Part shown: positions 1 to 8,162 of the stretch, in pieces
Position numbering within the stretch: position 1 is the first letter of the stretch
How the letters are laid out: each line of letters opens with the position of its first letter
Assembly (NCBI RefSeq): GCF_014873855.1
Contig: NZ_JADBEL010000023.1
Span: forward strand, 1 to 49,796
Length of the DNA stretch: 49,796 nt
Direction of reading: 5' to 3'
Source: Sporosarcina limicola
Lineage (GTDB): Bacteria > Bacillota > Bacilli > Bacillales_A > Planococcaceae
The notes under the pieces: generated by a model
Told to the model about the DNA's origin: nothing
Databases searched by the model: none
What the model saw: only the letters and a program-made list of their open reading frames with translations
Program-made: the position numbers and the translations under genes

Positions 1-99
1 ATTGCGCTTGGAGATAATGGCTATTTCCGTCCGAATGAGCCAGTGACAAGAGCGCAGTTTGTTACATTTTTATCACGCATTATGCAGTTACAAAAATAG
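1..99 (+). CDS. C-terminal end of an S-layer homology (SLH) domain protein, truncated by the window edge
   Basis: Frame 1 is open from the first base and ends with TAG at 97-99. It encodes 32 residues with the typical end of an SLH repeat: a G(D)NGYFRPNEPVTRAQF block followed by a short helix. SLH domains anchor exported proteins non-covalently to pyruvylated secondary cell wall polymer. Only the last SLH motif is visible, so the protein's main function cannot be judged. A second SLH protein lies at 5132-6568 on the other strand. The domain assignment is secure despite the short fragment. Confidence 0.75.
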   Translation: MALGDNGYFRPNEPVTRAQFVTFLSRIMQLQK

Positions 100-215
100 T
101 ACAATAGATGGCGCTTTAGCGAAAGACATGTATCAGCCTATTTTTTCCGAAAGCCCTCAGTAGCAAACTTGTCGCTTATTAATAGCGTGTAATGCAGCAA
201 AATTAAATACTCTAA

Positions 216-264
216 GGGGGGCTGTCTCAAAAGTTAGGAAAAATGACTTAGACAGCCCCTCTTT
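216..264 (+). terminator. Rho-independent terminator-like hairpin
   Basis: GGGGCTGTCT (218-227) pairs with AGACAGCCCC (250-259), followed by a short T-rich tail. It would end transcripts from the SLH gene. The left arm reads GGGGCTGTCTCAAAAG, which resembles the outer ends of some IS1182-type insertion sequences, so the hairpin could alternatively be a leftover IS end. Confidence 0.6.
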
Positions 265-309
265 GTATTCTATTATGAGAGTCAATCAAAAAAATGAGGT
301 GGCGTAAAG

Positions 310-435
310 ATGGACTTTGTAGCTATCGATTTCGAAACGGCTAATAGCCTGCGTTCAAGTGTTTGTTCAGTGGGAATCGTGCAAGTTAAGAACTGGAAAA
401 TAATAAAAGAAATACAGTCCTTAATAAATCCTTAA
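310..435 (+). pseudogene. N-terminal fragment of a DnaQ-like 3'-5' exonuclease
   Basis: An ATG at 310 behind AATGAGGTGG opens a 41-residue frame starting MDFVAIDFETAN, the classic ExoI motif (DxE) of DnaQ/RNase T-fold exonucleases, and continuing to SLINP where the family normally goes on. A TAA at 433 interrupts it, and no ExoII or ExoIII motif follows in any frame before the AraC gene. It is therefore the broken 5' end of an exonuclease gene. The remaining bases to 620 hold short open stretches (for example around 557-650 in another frame) that I cannot assign. Confidence 0.65.
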
Positions 436-620
436 AGGAATGCCACATCATGTTATTGGGGCCTAAAGGCGCGTAGTTGACACTGGCGGTACTGAGTCCG
501 AATTAACACCTGCCAATGCAACTTGATAATAAAACATACGTAAACTTTTATGAGTCATGGGGTGAGGCTTGTTTTTCATGTCCGAAAGTTGAGTTAATTA
601 TTAACTACTTTACTCAACAA

Positions 621-1502
621 TTAGATTTCCTCTTCAAAGGACAAGTTTAATGGCTCATCCAATAACTCTGATTGTTTCTCTAAATTAGTTGTTGCCACAT
701 TTTTATCCACTTCTTCAAAGGTAAACTGATCCACCCACACATGACCTTGTCCTGACAAAATAATTCCGAATGCTATAATCGAACTATCTGAGGGAACATC
801 CAAAACGATGGAGTAGCGGTTCCAGTTTGTATTCCCTGTTATTGAACGATTGCTCATATTATCGAACTGTAATACATCTCCATAAGCATTATCAACCCTC
901 ATCCACATACTACTAAACGATTTAACATCTTTGGTCTTTAAAAAACAAGAAAGTCTACTTCTCTTCCCTCTAAACCTATCCGCTTTAAATTGCTGCATCA
1001 TTGTAGAGAAGCTTGAATCATCAAGTACCGTTTTCGATTTTAAATAGCCTGATGCTTTTCCTTGATGAACAATTTCACGGTCAATACCCATCTCATAATT
1101 AAATTGGTCTGTTCCGCTTAAAAACCAGCCTTTTACTTGCTTATCCATATAAGATTCCTCCTTATTTTTTAGCATACTTGACATGAGTTTTCGATATTGT
1201 CCGGGTGGCAAATGATAATACTTTTTGAAGGCTCTTGTAAAAGCTTCCTGAGACTCAAAATGATAATACAAAGCAATATCCAAAATTCGTTCGTTTGTGT
1301 AGAGTAAAGCCACCGAAGCATTTGCCAAACGTCTCATCCGAATATACTCGGTTATAGACATCCCAACCATTGAACAAAAAATTCGATGGAAATGAAATTT
1401 AGAAAATCCTGCTTGCTCCGCTATATCATCAATCAGTAGCGATTCATGTAACCGTTCTTCAATATAGGCGATAGTTTTTTTTATAATGCCTTCATAATAC
1501 AA
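621..1502 (-). CDS. AraC/XylS-family transcriptional regulator with C-terminal beta-rich sensor-like domain
   Basis: The 293-residue protein begins at TTG 1502 behind a GGGAGGG ribosome binding site. Residues about 5-105 form the two helix-turn-helix motifs of AraC regulators (DDIAEQAGFSKFHFHRIF, then the second recognition helix region ending in a PPGQYRK-type signature). Here the DNA-binding domain is N-terminal. The C-terminal two thirds contains GWFLSGTD and a WVDQF-type beta-sandwich, resembling carbohydrate-binding-like modules found on some Bacillus AraC proteins. It probably senses a ligand and controls a nearby or unlinked gene, but the flanks are relics (exonuclease fragment, IS4 fragment), so no target is evident. 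The family call is firm; the ligand is unknown. Confidence 0.85.
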   Translation of the reverse strand: MYYEGIIKKTIAYIEERLHESLLIDDIAEQAGFSKFHFHRIFCSMVGMSITEYIRMRRLANASVALLYTNERILDIALYYHFESQEAFTRAFKKYYHLPPGQYRKLMSSMLKNKEESYMDKQVKGWFLSGTDQFNYEMGIDREIVHQGKASGYLKSKTVLDDSSFSTMMQQFKADRFRGKRSRLSCFLKTKDVKSFSSMWMRVDNAYGDVLQFDNMSNRSITGNTNWNRYSIVLDVPSDSSIIAFGIILSGQGHVWVDQFTFEEVDKNVATTNLEKQSELLDEPLNLSFEEEI

Positions 1503-1682
1503 AGAATGTTCCCTCCCTTCATTAATAGAATAGCAAAAGAAAAAGGGGGTTTTTTGATTATTTTTGCGGAGGTTTCCATTTTTAAATATTTAAATGTTAA
1601 TATTACCGATAATAACCCCATTCGAAATTATTGATCTTCTAAGTATCCTTTTTACATTTGTCTTCCCCTACTTAGCTTTTTT

Positions 1683-2084
1683 TTACGGTTTAATTCTTCC
1701 GAAACCTTCTCCCAGGGCTCCAATAAATAATGTCGGATAAGGCTGTAAAATTCCCATACTGTCTGTGTTGATTCGCATGATTTCAACCAATCCTAACAAG
1801 TCCGCCAATGCCGATGTGTCTAACTTCGCAAGTTGTCGACTCAGCTGAGATCCACTAATAGAATCCAGCTCCAATTCAATCAAGATAGCCGGTTTAGCGC
1901 GGATTCCTTGTTCGATTTCCTCCCAACTTCTCCAACGAGATATATTCGCAGGAATCATGGATTTGACTAATGCGTATTCAGATAACTTATCATAGTCATA
2001 ATTGACTAATGGGCACTCCAATACGCTCCGGGGCAACAGAGATAAATATTGACGAAAGACGATGTTTTGACCTACACTTTTCAT
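1683..2084 (-). pseudogene. N-terminal relic of an IS4-family transposase
   Basis: The 133-residue frame starts MKSVGQNIVFRQYLSLLPR and carries LELDSISGSQLSRQLAKLD, the characteristic N-terminal DxxSxSQLSR-type segment of IS4/IS231-like transposases (DUF4372-like region). Intact members are near 370-470 residues with a DDE core and YREK box; both are missing. The last residues look like out-of-frame filler, which indicates an internal deletion or frameshift. A 12-bp inverted repeat directly upstream (2088-2157) may derive from the same element. The protein could not transpose anything. Confidence 0.6.
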
Positions 2085-2087
2085 ATG

Positions 2088-2157
2088 AAATGCTCCTTCA
2101 TTTGTAGTGTAGGGAACTGATTTGGTTGTCAGTATCTATTCTACAGAAGGAGCATTT
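2088..2157. repeat. Hairpin with 12-bp perfect arms beside the IS4 relic
   Basis: AAATGCTCCTTC (2088-2099) is an exact inverted repeat of GAAGGAGCATTT (2146-2157), with a second short pairing GTAG/CTAC inside. It lies immediately upstream of the IS4 transposase relic start and ends in TTATT, so it could be an IS terminal structure that shields the transposase from outside transcription, or a terminator. Confidence 0.5.
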
Positions 2158-2267
2158 TATTGTATAATCATATAGGTTACTATACTTATAAAGGCTGTAA
2201 TTACTTTTATTTCCTGCTGCGTAAGGCTATTGGGCGCCTGGTATCGAAAGTACTAGGAATGGATTAG

Positions 2268-2329
2268 AGTAAAGTATTTTTTACTAAAGGATTAAAAAAC
2301 TTTACTTTAGGTATGGAATATATTACACT
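2268..2329 (+). promoter_or_regulatory. Promoter and candidate autoregulatory operator of the XRE gene
   Basis: TTTACT (2301-2306) and TACACT (2324-2329) are 17 bases apart, a fair sigma-A promoter 24 bases before the XRE start. AGTAAAGT (2268-2275) and ACTTTACT (2299-2306) form an inverted repeat whose centres are 31 bp apart, about three helical turns, and the right arm covers the -35. This is what an autorepressing Cro/CI-type regulator would be expected to bind. The binding itself is inferred. Confidence 0.5.
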
Positions 2330-2352
2330 TCATTTATGAGAGGTGAATGAAG

Positions 2353-2580
2353 ATGCCATTAAATAATGAAAGAAAGATGCGGAACAGAATTGTTGTCTTA
2401 AGAGCCGAAAGAGGTTTATCACAAAGAGAGGTTGCTGATAAATTGGGAGTGAGTAGACAGACGATTCTATCCCTTGAAAAAAATAGATACAATCCGTCTT
2501 TGAAATTAGCATATGACATCTCACTAATGTTTGGAGTAGATTTACACGAAGTTTTTCAATATGAAGTAGAGGAGGAGTAA
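2353..2580 (+). CDS. Small XRE-family (Cro/CI-type) transcriptional regulator
   Basis: About 75 residues, almost entirely one helix-turn-helix domain: RNRIVVLRAERGLSQREVADKLGVSRQTILSLEKNRYNPS matches the HTH_3 pattern. I prefer the ATG at 2353 because AGAGGTG (2339-2345) then sits 7 bases upstream; the ATG at 2347 would be too close. It overlaps spacing-wise with the next gene, whose ribosome site lies in this gene's last codons. Single-domain XRE regulators followed by a small membrane protein are a recurring Firmicute pair, often autoregulated; an operator-like repeat lies over the promoter. Confidence 0.9.
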   Translation: MPLNNERKMRNRIVVLRAERGLSQREVADKLGVSRQTILSLEKNRYNPSLKLAYDISLMFGVDLHEVFQYEVEEE

Positions 2581-2586
2581 TAAATT

Positions 2587-2889
2587 ATGGAAATGTTATT
2601 AGCTATTTTGCGTATTACTTATGTTTTAATTTTTTTTATTGCGGTATTTATTTCATTGAAATTTGAAATGGGTGAAGAGAATAAAGATGAACGCGGGAAA
2701 AGTATTTCGAATAAATCATATGGTATCGTATTTCCCTTAATGCCACTTGGATGGTTTTTAATCGAGTTGTATGGACAATTCATTAGTAGTCTGGATTACT
2801 ATACGTATAAACTAGTAATTTGGTTTTTAATCTCAGGATTAATGATTCTTCATGCAATCATCATAACAGGATTAAAAAGGAAATATTAA
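2587..2889 (+). CDS. Small membrane protein paired with the XRE regulator
   Basis: 100 residues with three probable membrane segments at about 5-23, 47-67 and 78-95, and a charged cytoplasmic-looking stretch GEENKDERGKS between the first two. The pattern recalls DUF2178/DUF3796-type proteins that sit next to small HTH regulators. The start ATG follows GGAGG inside the last codons of the XRE gene, so the two genes are translationally adjacent and surely one operon. No enzymatic motif is visible. It may sense membrane state for the regulator, but that is speculation. Confidence 0.75.
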   Translation: MEMLLAILRITYVLIFFIAVFISLKFEMGEENKDERGKSISNKSYGIVFPLMPLGWFLIELYGQFISSLDYYTYKLVIWFLISGLMILHAIIITGLKRKY

Positions 2890-2942
2890 TTTGGTGATTC
2901 GCTTACATAAAATACGACTTTGTTTTAAGGAGATGAAGCTAA

Positions 2943-3842
2943 ATGTTGGTTTCAATTATTATCTCAATAGGTATGTTGATTGTTTTACCAGCTGTATTTA
3001 TTGTCACGCTTTGGAAAGCAGCTTTCAAAAGTAAGTTAGAATGGTTATTAGATGCACTGGCAACTACCGCATTAGTTGTTTGGCTATTTCAATCAGGGAA
3101 TTGGAGCTGGGTCGGATACTATTTCCGGTTTCTTTTATTAGCCCTCCTCATTATAGTTTTGGTTATTTCTTGGAAAAAGGTAGGTGCTTTGCCTTTCAGA
3201 ATAAAATATAGTATCAACCAAAAGTTTACACTTGGTGTTTATACATTTCTCTTATTGATTTTCGGTATGTATAACGTATTTGTCATTACCAGTTATACAA
3301 CTGATGAAGCAGCGATTGAATTAACTTTTCCCCTTCAAGATGGTACCTACTATATCGGACAAGGTGGAAATCAGGTGCAAATGAATTATCACCAGGCGTA
3401 TTCAGCTCAAAAATATGCTTTGGACATTCTTAAATTAAATAAATTTGGCACACGGGCAAATGGTTTTTATCCAAAAGAACTCAAGAAGTACGAGATTTAT
3501 GAAGATGACCTATATAGTCCTTGTAATGGGAAAGTTGTCGAAGCGCAAAATGAGTTACCTGATTTTACACCGCCAGAAGCTGATCCAGAAAACCCGACAG
3601 GTAATTATGTCGCTTTATCATGTGAAAATACGGATGCAATTCTTTATTTAGCGCATATGCTAAAAGGTAGTGTGACAGTAACTCAAGATGAGATTGTAAA
3701 TGTAGGTAAAAAAATTGGGCAAGTAGGGAATTCGGGGAATACAAGTGAACCCCATTTGCATATTCATGCTGAAAAAGATGGGGTAGGTGTACCTATTCAA
3801 TTCAATAATCGGTTTCTTGTGAGAAATAGTTTAATGCGCTAA
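2943..3842 (+). CDS. Membrane-anchored M23-family (LytM-type) peptidase
   Basis: 299 residues. Four hydrophobic segments occupy about residues 1-115, then an external domain follows with the M23 zinc ligands: H150 and D161 in the NYHQAYSAQKYALD region and H271/H273 in PHLHIH, plus the GQVGNSGNTSEPHLH signature. M23 enzymes cleave peptidoglycan cross-bridges or stems. ATG 2943 has AAGGAG at 2928-2933. It lies 53 bases after the membrane protein on the same strand and is probably in that operon. The multi-pass N-terminus is unusual, as most LytM enzymes have a signal peptide or a single anchor. All catalytic residues appear to be present. Confidence 0.85.
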   Translation: MLVSIIISIGMLIVLPAVFIVTLWKAAFKSKLEWLLDALATTALVVWLFQSGNWSWVGYYFRFLLLALLIIVLVISWKKVGALPFRIKYSINQKFTLGVYTFLLLIFGMYNVFVITSYTTDEAAIELTFPLQDGTYYIGQGGNQVQMNYHQAYSAQKYALDILKLNKFGTRANGFYPKELKKYEIYEDDLYSPCNGKVVEAQNELPDFTPPEADPENPTGNYVALSCENTDAILYLAHMLKGSVTVTQDEIVNVGKKIGQVGNSGNTSEPHLHIHAEKDGVGVPIQFNNRFLVRNSLMR

Positions 3843-3867
3843 TGATGGAGTGCCTGCGTCCATCATT
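3841..3867 (+). terminator. Hairpin overlapping the M23 stop codon
   Basis: AATGATGGA (3841-3849) and TCCATCATT (3859-3867) pair perfectly around the loop GTGCCTGCG. There is no T-tract, so termination would be weak. The loop 9-mer also occurs in the arm of the large hairpin at 6838-6905. Confidence 0.4.
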
Positions 3868-3954
3868 AGGGGCACAGGGACCCATTTATAATGGAGATTC
3901 AAAAAACTATATTTGTATGGATTTATGTGTTTTATCTGGCTGACTAGCGAGAAG

Positions 3955-4094
3955 AATTATGTTAACAACTCCTATTGTAGAAGTTGTTAACCTTGTTTTG
4001 TTCTCTATAGCAACCAAGATTTCTACGGAGAAGTTTTAATTTTTGAACTATATGGGCTTTTAAAAAAATAGAAATTAAGAAGTTAACATAATTT
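3955..4094. repeat. Candidate small non-autonomous element with 12-bp terminal inverted repeats
   Basis: AATTATGTTAAC (about 3955-3966) is an exact inverted repeat of GTTAACATAATT (4083-4094). A second hairpin, GTTAACAACT/AGTTGTTAAC, lies nested at 3961-3991. The 140-bp interior has no reading frame. This is MITE-like, but no target-site duplication is evident and it could simply be a folded regulatory RNA or terminator. Confidence 0.35.
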
Positions 4095-4098
4095 TTTT

Positions 4099-4182
4099 GG
4101 TGCCAGTCAGAGCGATTAATCATAAATATTCAAACAATTATGTTCATTCTAATTAACGTGTTTGTTTGAGTGACTGTCACCA
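4099..4182. repeat. Dispersed palindromic element, copy 1
   Basis: It runs from GGTGCCAGTCA to TGACTGTCACC with an inner pair ATTCAAACAA / TTGTTTGAGT. It is strongly similar to the copy at 4994-5073, so the two copies bracket the PIG-L gene. Further full or half copies lie at 14163-14196, 18140-18198, 19491-19503 and 21577-21608. The ends are inverted repeats and the middle is non-coding. Confidence 0.65.
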
Positions 4183-4224
4183 AACACTTGAGAGAGAACA
4201 CTAGAAAACATATTGGAGGCAGTT

Positions 4225-4956
4225 ATGAAACGAATCATCATTTTATTAGTATTGTGTATTGTGTTAACAGGGTGTCATGCAGTTGATGAAAATGATTATT
4301 CGACAACTATTTACTATGTCCCGCATCCAGACGATGAGACCCTTAGTATGGGGCCAAGTATTTTACATAATGTAGAGTTAAATAAAGAGGTCGTTGTTGT
4401 GCTCCTTTCGAAAGGGCGAGCAAGTAAAGCAATTGGATCTGTAAATAAAAAGCTGGAAAAAGAGGATTTACCGCCGATTACACTTGAAGAATTTGGGGAA
4501 GCAAGAGTTGCGGAGTTTACTAAAGCTGTGGCGGCTTTAGGTGTGGAAAAAGAGAATGTTTATATTTATGACATTGAGGATGGGGACTTTTCTGCCGAAG
4601 AGGTTGCACCTATTATTCAGGATTTCGAAAAACAGTATCCAGAAGCTTTGCATAACGTCATGTCTTATAATGATCCACATGATGATCATTCGTCTACGGG
4701 GAAAGCGTTGCGTGAGTTGATGGACGCAAGGGAGGTACGATACGGTCTTTACCATATCCCTGTTCAAAGGCATAAAAAGATGTTGTATAAGGGCAGTTAT
4801 GCAGTTCCGTCAAGTCTAATAGATGACTATAAAGTCGCGCTAGAGGCGTATGGTAAGTGGGAACCGGAAGAAGGTTCTTATAGCATTGGCCAGTCATCTG
4901 TACGTAAGTATTTTGACCGTGCAATAGATGTGATGGAGAGTCGATGGCATCAGTAA
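4225..4956 (+). CDS. PIG-L family deacetylase lipoprotein
   Basis: 243 residues from ATG 4225, preferred over the in-frame TTG 4213 because GGAGG (4215-4219) sits 5 bases before it. The N-terminus is a lipoprotein signal (RIIILLVLCIVLTGC) with lipobox LTGC. The PIG-L metal-binding motif PHPDDE follows at about residues 34-39, and the second motif is HDDHSSTGKA at about 152-161. The family removes N-acetyl groups from GlcNAc-type substrates (LmbE, BshB, MshB). With a lipid anchor it would act outside the membrane, perhaps on cell wall glycans. It is monocistronic and flanked on both sides by copies of the dispersed palindromic element, which suggests a mobilised or rearranged segment. Confidence 0.85.
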   Translation: MKRIIILLVLCIVLTGCHAVDENDYSTTIYYVPHPDDETLSMGPSILHNVELNKEVVVVLLSKGRASKAIGSVNKKLEKEDLPPITLEEFGEARVAEFTKAVAALGVEKENVYIYDIEDGDFSAEEVAPIIQDFEKQYPEALHNVMSYNDPHDDHSSTGKALRELMDAREVRYGLYHIPVQRHKKMLYKGSYAVPSSLIDDYKVALEAYGKWEPEEGSYSIGQSSVRKYFDRAIDVMESRWHQ

Positions 4957-4993
4957 AACATGAATGCTTCTAAATATAGACATAATTTTATGC

Positions 4994-5073
4994 TGCCAGT
5001 CACTCATCTACTTGTGAAAATTCAAACAAAAATGTTTATTCGAATTAACGTGTTTGTTTGAGTGACTGTCACC
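4994..5073. repeat. Dispersed palindromic element, copy 2
   Basis: TGCCAGTCACTCA at the left, then ATTCAAACAA, ATTAACGTGTTTG and TTTGAGTGACTGTCACC at the right. Its right half is nearly identical to copy 1 at 4099-4182. Confidence 0.65.
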
Positions 5074-5093
5074 AAAATATTTTGCGGGAACGA

Positions 5094-5123
5094 AAAAAGC
5101 AGACACGCCAAGCGGTCTGCTCT
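5094..5123 (-). terminator. Terminator of the SLH gene
   Basis: Reading the minus strand, GCAGAC and GTCTGC pair around a short loop and are followed by TTTTTT. It sits just beyond the stop codon of the SLH gene at 5132. Confidence 0.7.
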
Positions 5124-5131
5124 TTACTCCA

Positions 5132-6568
5132 TCACATATCCGTAATATAACCATCCAAGTCTATCGAAACATTCCAGATGGATCCGATTCTCTTCACTTC
5201 TATCAGAAGACCTATTTGATGATAAAACTCTGAACCTATAGGCTTCTTGTATTCAATCACAATCGTGCCTTCCTTCTTGCCAGTAAGACGGGCAGTGAAC
5301 AGATTCGTGCTGGCATCTCTTGTAATCTCCGCGATCTGCTCATAACCTTTCGTAACGATCTTGTGCTTTCCTATATCCTCTGTTGTCCCTTGCTTATACG
5401 TTGCGGAAAGCTCTTCCCTCAGCGATTTCACTTCATAGTAAAAATGCGTTTCCTTCGACGTTGTTTCAATTCCATAGCGCGATTCCTTACCACTAGCGAA
5501 ACGTACAGTGGCAATATACTGACCGGTCTTGTCGATATCGATGCAAACATTCGTGTAATCGCACGTTTTGAACGCTGCATTGTCAGACAGCTTCTTTCCG
5601 TCCATCGTCGCAAACGAAATGTTTTGGACGACTTCCTTATCGGGGATGTCGAGTTTTATCACAGTCGGCAGAAAATCACTCGTCTCCTCGAGCGTCAATT
5701 TCAACTCGCCGTTTTCTTTTTTCACATGCACATAATATTTTTTGTGGTTCTCCGTTTCAAAGAAATGCTTATCAGACAGGATGAAAGTGCCCGTTCCTTC
5801 TTTTTTCGGGATCAATTGGATTTTATCGTCTTGATAGCCTTTCTTTCCTTCCACCAAAATCACATCGAATAGACCAGGATTCACTTCAGTTTCCATGACA
5901 AAGAATCGACTCCAGCCAAAATCATCCGCTCTGAGCGTCACCACATTCGTCGGTTTCGCCTCTTCCGTCGCTTTGATTATTTTGGCAGCTTGACCTCTTG
6001 TGATGGAGAGATTCGGGCTAAATGTATTGGAAGTCGTTCCTGTCGTAATGCCGAGTTGGTGGATGATCAAAACATTCTCGTAATGCGACGAATCCCATTT
6101 CGAGCCGATATCTTTGAATGGATTCTCTCCGTACTGGCGCGGTAAATCAAACGCCTTGACCAAAATCGAAGCCATCTGTCCTCGCTTGATTGGATCATTT
6201 GGGCCGAAACGCCCATCTGGATAACCGCCAATAATACCTTCCTGCGCCATCGCGGCAATCGCCATGTAGTAGCCATTTGCCATCGGGACATCTTTAAATC
6301 CAGGATCCTTGACATTCTTCGTATCCAATTTGATCATCTTCGCAATAATCGCGGCTGCCTGCCCTCTCGTAATGGAATTCCCTGGCTTGAATGTGCCGTC
6401 CGGATAGCCTCCGATAATATTGCGTTCCGCCAGATTATTGACTGCTTCTGCGAAGTGCTTTGTTGGCGGCACGTCTTCAAATAGCTGTTTGCTTGCTGCG
6501 TTGCCGGATAAAGGAAAGCTGCAGGCAAGCAACAGTGCGCCGAATAGGGTGATATTTTTTTTCTTCAT
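5132..6568 (-). CDS. S-layer homology domain surface protein
   Basis: 478 residues with a Sec signal peptide (MKKKNITLFGALLLACSFPLSGNAAS, cleavage near residue 25). Three SLH repeats follow at about 29-80, 90-145 and 152-205, each with the GGYPDGxFxPxxxITRGQAA-type signature (the third is TTGTTSNTFSPN). SLH repeats bind secondary cell wall polymers, so the protein is displayed on the cell surface. Residues 210-478 look beta-rich, with no catalytic motif I recognise, and may be Ig-like or a structural surface domain. A terminator follows at 5094-5123. It is transcribed alone and its role is probably structural or adhesive. Confidence 0.85.
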   Translation of the reverse strand: MKKKNITLFGALLLACSFPLSGNAASKQLFEDVPPTKHFAEAVNNLAERNIIGGYPDGTFKPGNSITRGQAAAIIAKMIKLDTKNVKDPGFKDVPMANGYYMAIAAMAQEGIIGGYPDGRFGPNDPIKRGQMASILVKAFDLPRQYGENPFKDIGSKWDSSHYENVLIIHQLGITTGTTSNTFSPNLSITRGQAAKIIKATEEAKPTNVVTLRADDFGWSRFFVMETEVNPGLFDVILVEGKKGYQDDKIQLIPKKEGTGTFILSDKHFFETENHKKYYVHVKKENGELKLTLEETSDFLPTVIKLDIPDKEVVQNISFATMDGKKLSDNAAFKTCDYTNVCIDIDKTGQYIATVRFASGKESRYGIETTSKETHFYYEVKSLREELSATYKQGTTEDIGKHKIVTKGYEQIAEITRDASTNLFTARLTGKKEGTIVIEYKKPIGSEFYHQIGLLIEVKRIGSIWNVSIDLDGYITDM

Positions 6569-7118
6569 TTGGTTTCTTCCTTTCTATACTTTTTTATGGA
6601 TCGTTGCTGTTGGGTAAGCAACCTACGGACGAAGATATTCAGAAAAAAGTTTCAACAATTTTTTCAACAATTTTGGTGAGCGGATGAATTGTTTTGGTTT
6701 TTCAAAGTGCTAAAGCGGATCAGTAGCTGTCGCCCTGGCACGATAACAAAAAACTGGCATGTCGTCAGGTTCCCGCCTTTCTCACCGCCGCCATAGCGAA
6801 TCACTGTCTTTATTTTATCTGCCGCATTGGTGAAATTGAGGTGCCTGCGCAGGAAACAATTCTGTTTGTTTAAACAATCATGAATGTTTCTCACGCAGGC
6901 ACCTCTAATCAATCTTCCAACATGAGTATTCATGACAATGGCAATAATAAACTCACACAAAATCTGATCATTCAATAACTCTTTTGTGTTCGACTATTTC
7001 TTTCAAAAAGTCTATCGTAAGTATTGTCCGTATTCCTTTTAAAGTAAGGGATTCAACAACCTTTTTTCAAGTATAAACGTTGATTGGCCCTTATCATCCA
7101 CATAAAAGGATAACCGGT
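6569..7118. other. 550-bp intergenic region without a convincing gene
   Basis: It lies between the SLH gene start and the repeat ahead of the ImmA-like gene. A minus-strand frame of 103 codons (6664-6975) runs through the strong hairpin at 6838-6905 and shows no domain, so I do not accept it as a gene. The only clear structure is that hairpin. Confidence 0.5.
6838..6905. repeat. Long hairpin with 12-bp perfect outer stem
   Basis: GAGGTGCCTGCG (6838-6849) pairs with CGCAGGCACCTC (6894-6905). GAAACA/TGTTTC pairs further in and TTTGTTTAAACAA is self-complementary near the centre. It lies in a gene-free region with no T-tract. It could be a repetitive extragenic palindrome or a relic of a mobile element end. 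Confidence 0.5.
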
Positions 7119-7203
7119 TTCACAACAGCACCTCTTTCATTTATGCAATAAAACGTTAGTTCTTGTAATTGTATTATCGCATAAATCGAGGGGGTTTCCA
7201 AAA
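7119..7203. repeat. 85-bp repeat, copy 1
   Basis: The stretch starting TTCACAACAGCACCTC and ending near TTTCCAAA matches 19083-19166 with about nine differences by eye; weaker similarity continues past it (AACATGAAAT). It ends close to the truncated start of the ImmA-like gene. Confidence 0.65.
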
Positions 7204-7299
7204 TCATGATTAGGGGCTGATACTGCAAGCGTTTAGACGTGTTAATATATATTTTCGTGAAAAGTTGAATAAACATGAAATTCACGGGGACTGTCGCCA

Positions 7300-8052
7300 T
7301 TGAAATCTATAGCTGACTTAGCGCGCCAAACAATCGGATTACCCGAAAACTCCAACCAAAACATTCTTTTTTTATTGGAGAAGGCTGGTGCTTTTATTTT
7401 CGAGAAAGAAATTGGAGAAACAATTGATGCTTATAGTCTTTGGACAGAAGATGATAGGCCTTATATTATATTGGGAACTATTAAAAAGTCAGCTGCTAGA
7501 AGGAACTTTGATCTGGCACATGAATTAGGTCACTTGTTATTGCACTATAAAGTTGAATTCAATATGCAGGATAGAAAATCCTATAGAACTTTGGAAGATG
7601 AGGCGCATAGTTTTGCTTCTGAGTTTCTTTTACCAGAAGAATTTAGAAAAGATTGTGCGGGCATTGCTAAAGTTTCAAATCCCGACTCTTATATCGATAT
7701 CAAACAAAAATGGGAAGTATCGTTACAAGCCATTGCAATGAAAGCATATAAATTGGGTCTAATGGAATATCAACAGTATCGCTATTTCTTCATGTCCATT
7801 AATAAAAAGGGCTATCAAACGCAGGAACCACTTGATGACAAGATTTCAATTAGTCGTCCGATGAAGATAAAAAGTATACTACAGCTACTTTTTGAAAAGG
7901 GAATTTATTCTGTATCTAATTTAATGGAGGATTTAAAAGTGGATCAAGAATTTTTAACGATATTAACGGGCATAGAAAAGGAATTCTTCTATAAATATCG
8001 TCAAAATGAACAAAAAGTCTTTACAACTAGTGAACTAATCTTTAAACAATAA
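7300..8052 (+). CDS. ImmA/IrrE-family metallopeptidase lacking its usual N-terminal HTH part
   Basis: 250 residues with the zinc-peptidase signature LAHELGHLLLHY (HExxH type, about residues 73-84) and the downstream EAHSFASEFLLP segment with the glutamate ligand. ImmA/IrrE enzymes cleave XRE-type repressors, as in ICEBs1 ImmA or Deinococcus IrrE. The start is a weak TTG at 7300 with no good ribosome site and a stop 24 bases upstream in frame. The related gene at 14527 aligns residue for residue (IADLARQ... versus IAEYARK...) but has an XRE domain and linker ahead. This copy therefore seems to have lost its N-terminus at a junction resembling the end of the dispersed element (GACTGTCGCCA). It could still be an active peptidase if expressed. 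Confidence 0.75.
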   Translation: MKSIADLARQTIGLPENSNQNILFLLEKAGAFIFEKEIGETIDAYSLWTEDDRPYIILGTIKKSAARRNFDLAHELGHLLLHYKVEFNMQDRKSYRTLEDEAHSFASEFLLPEEFRKDCAGIAKVSNPDSYIDIKQKWEVSLQAIAMKAYKLGLMEYQQYRYFFMSINKKGYQTQEPLDDKISISRPMKIKSILQLLFEKGIYSVSNLMEDLKVDQEFLTILTGIEKEFFYKYRQNEQKVFTTSELIFKQ

Positions 8053-8162
8053 TATCTGTAGTGACAGTTAGTTACTTATTCAATCACCAGGCATATTGTT
8101 AAATAAAACCCAATATACGTCGATATAGAGAAATAAGAAGCTGAAAAGGGCGGTGTTGGGAA

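Noticed and set aside
216..264. Complete insertion sequence starting at GGGGCTGTCTCAAAAG
   Set aside because: No transposase and no matching far end were found; a terminator hairpin explains the segment.
5363..5872. Plus-strand 169-codon ORF
   Set aside because: It is a shadow of the SLH gene on the other strand, which has a signal peptide and three SLH repeats.
6664..6975. Minus-strand 103-codon ORF
   Set aside because: It runs through a perfect 12-bp hairpin, has no ribosome site or domain and looks like chance.
7094..7300. Minus-strand 68-codon ORF upstream of the ImmA-like gene
   Set aside because: It crosses the 85-bp repeat, whose second copy does not preserve this frame.
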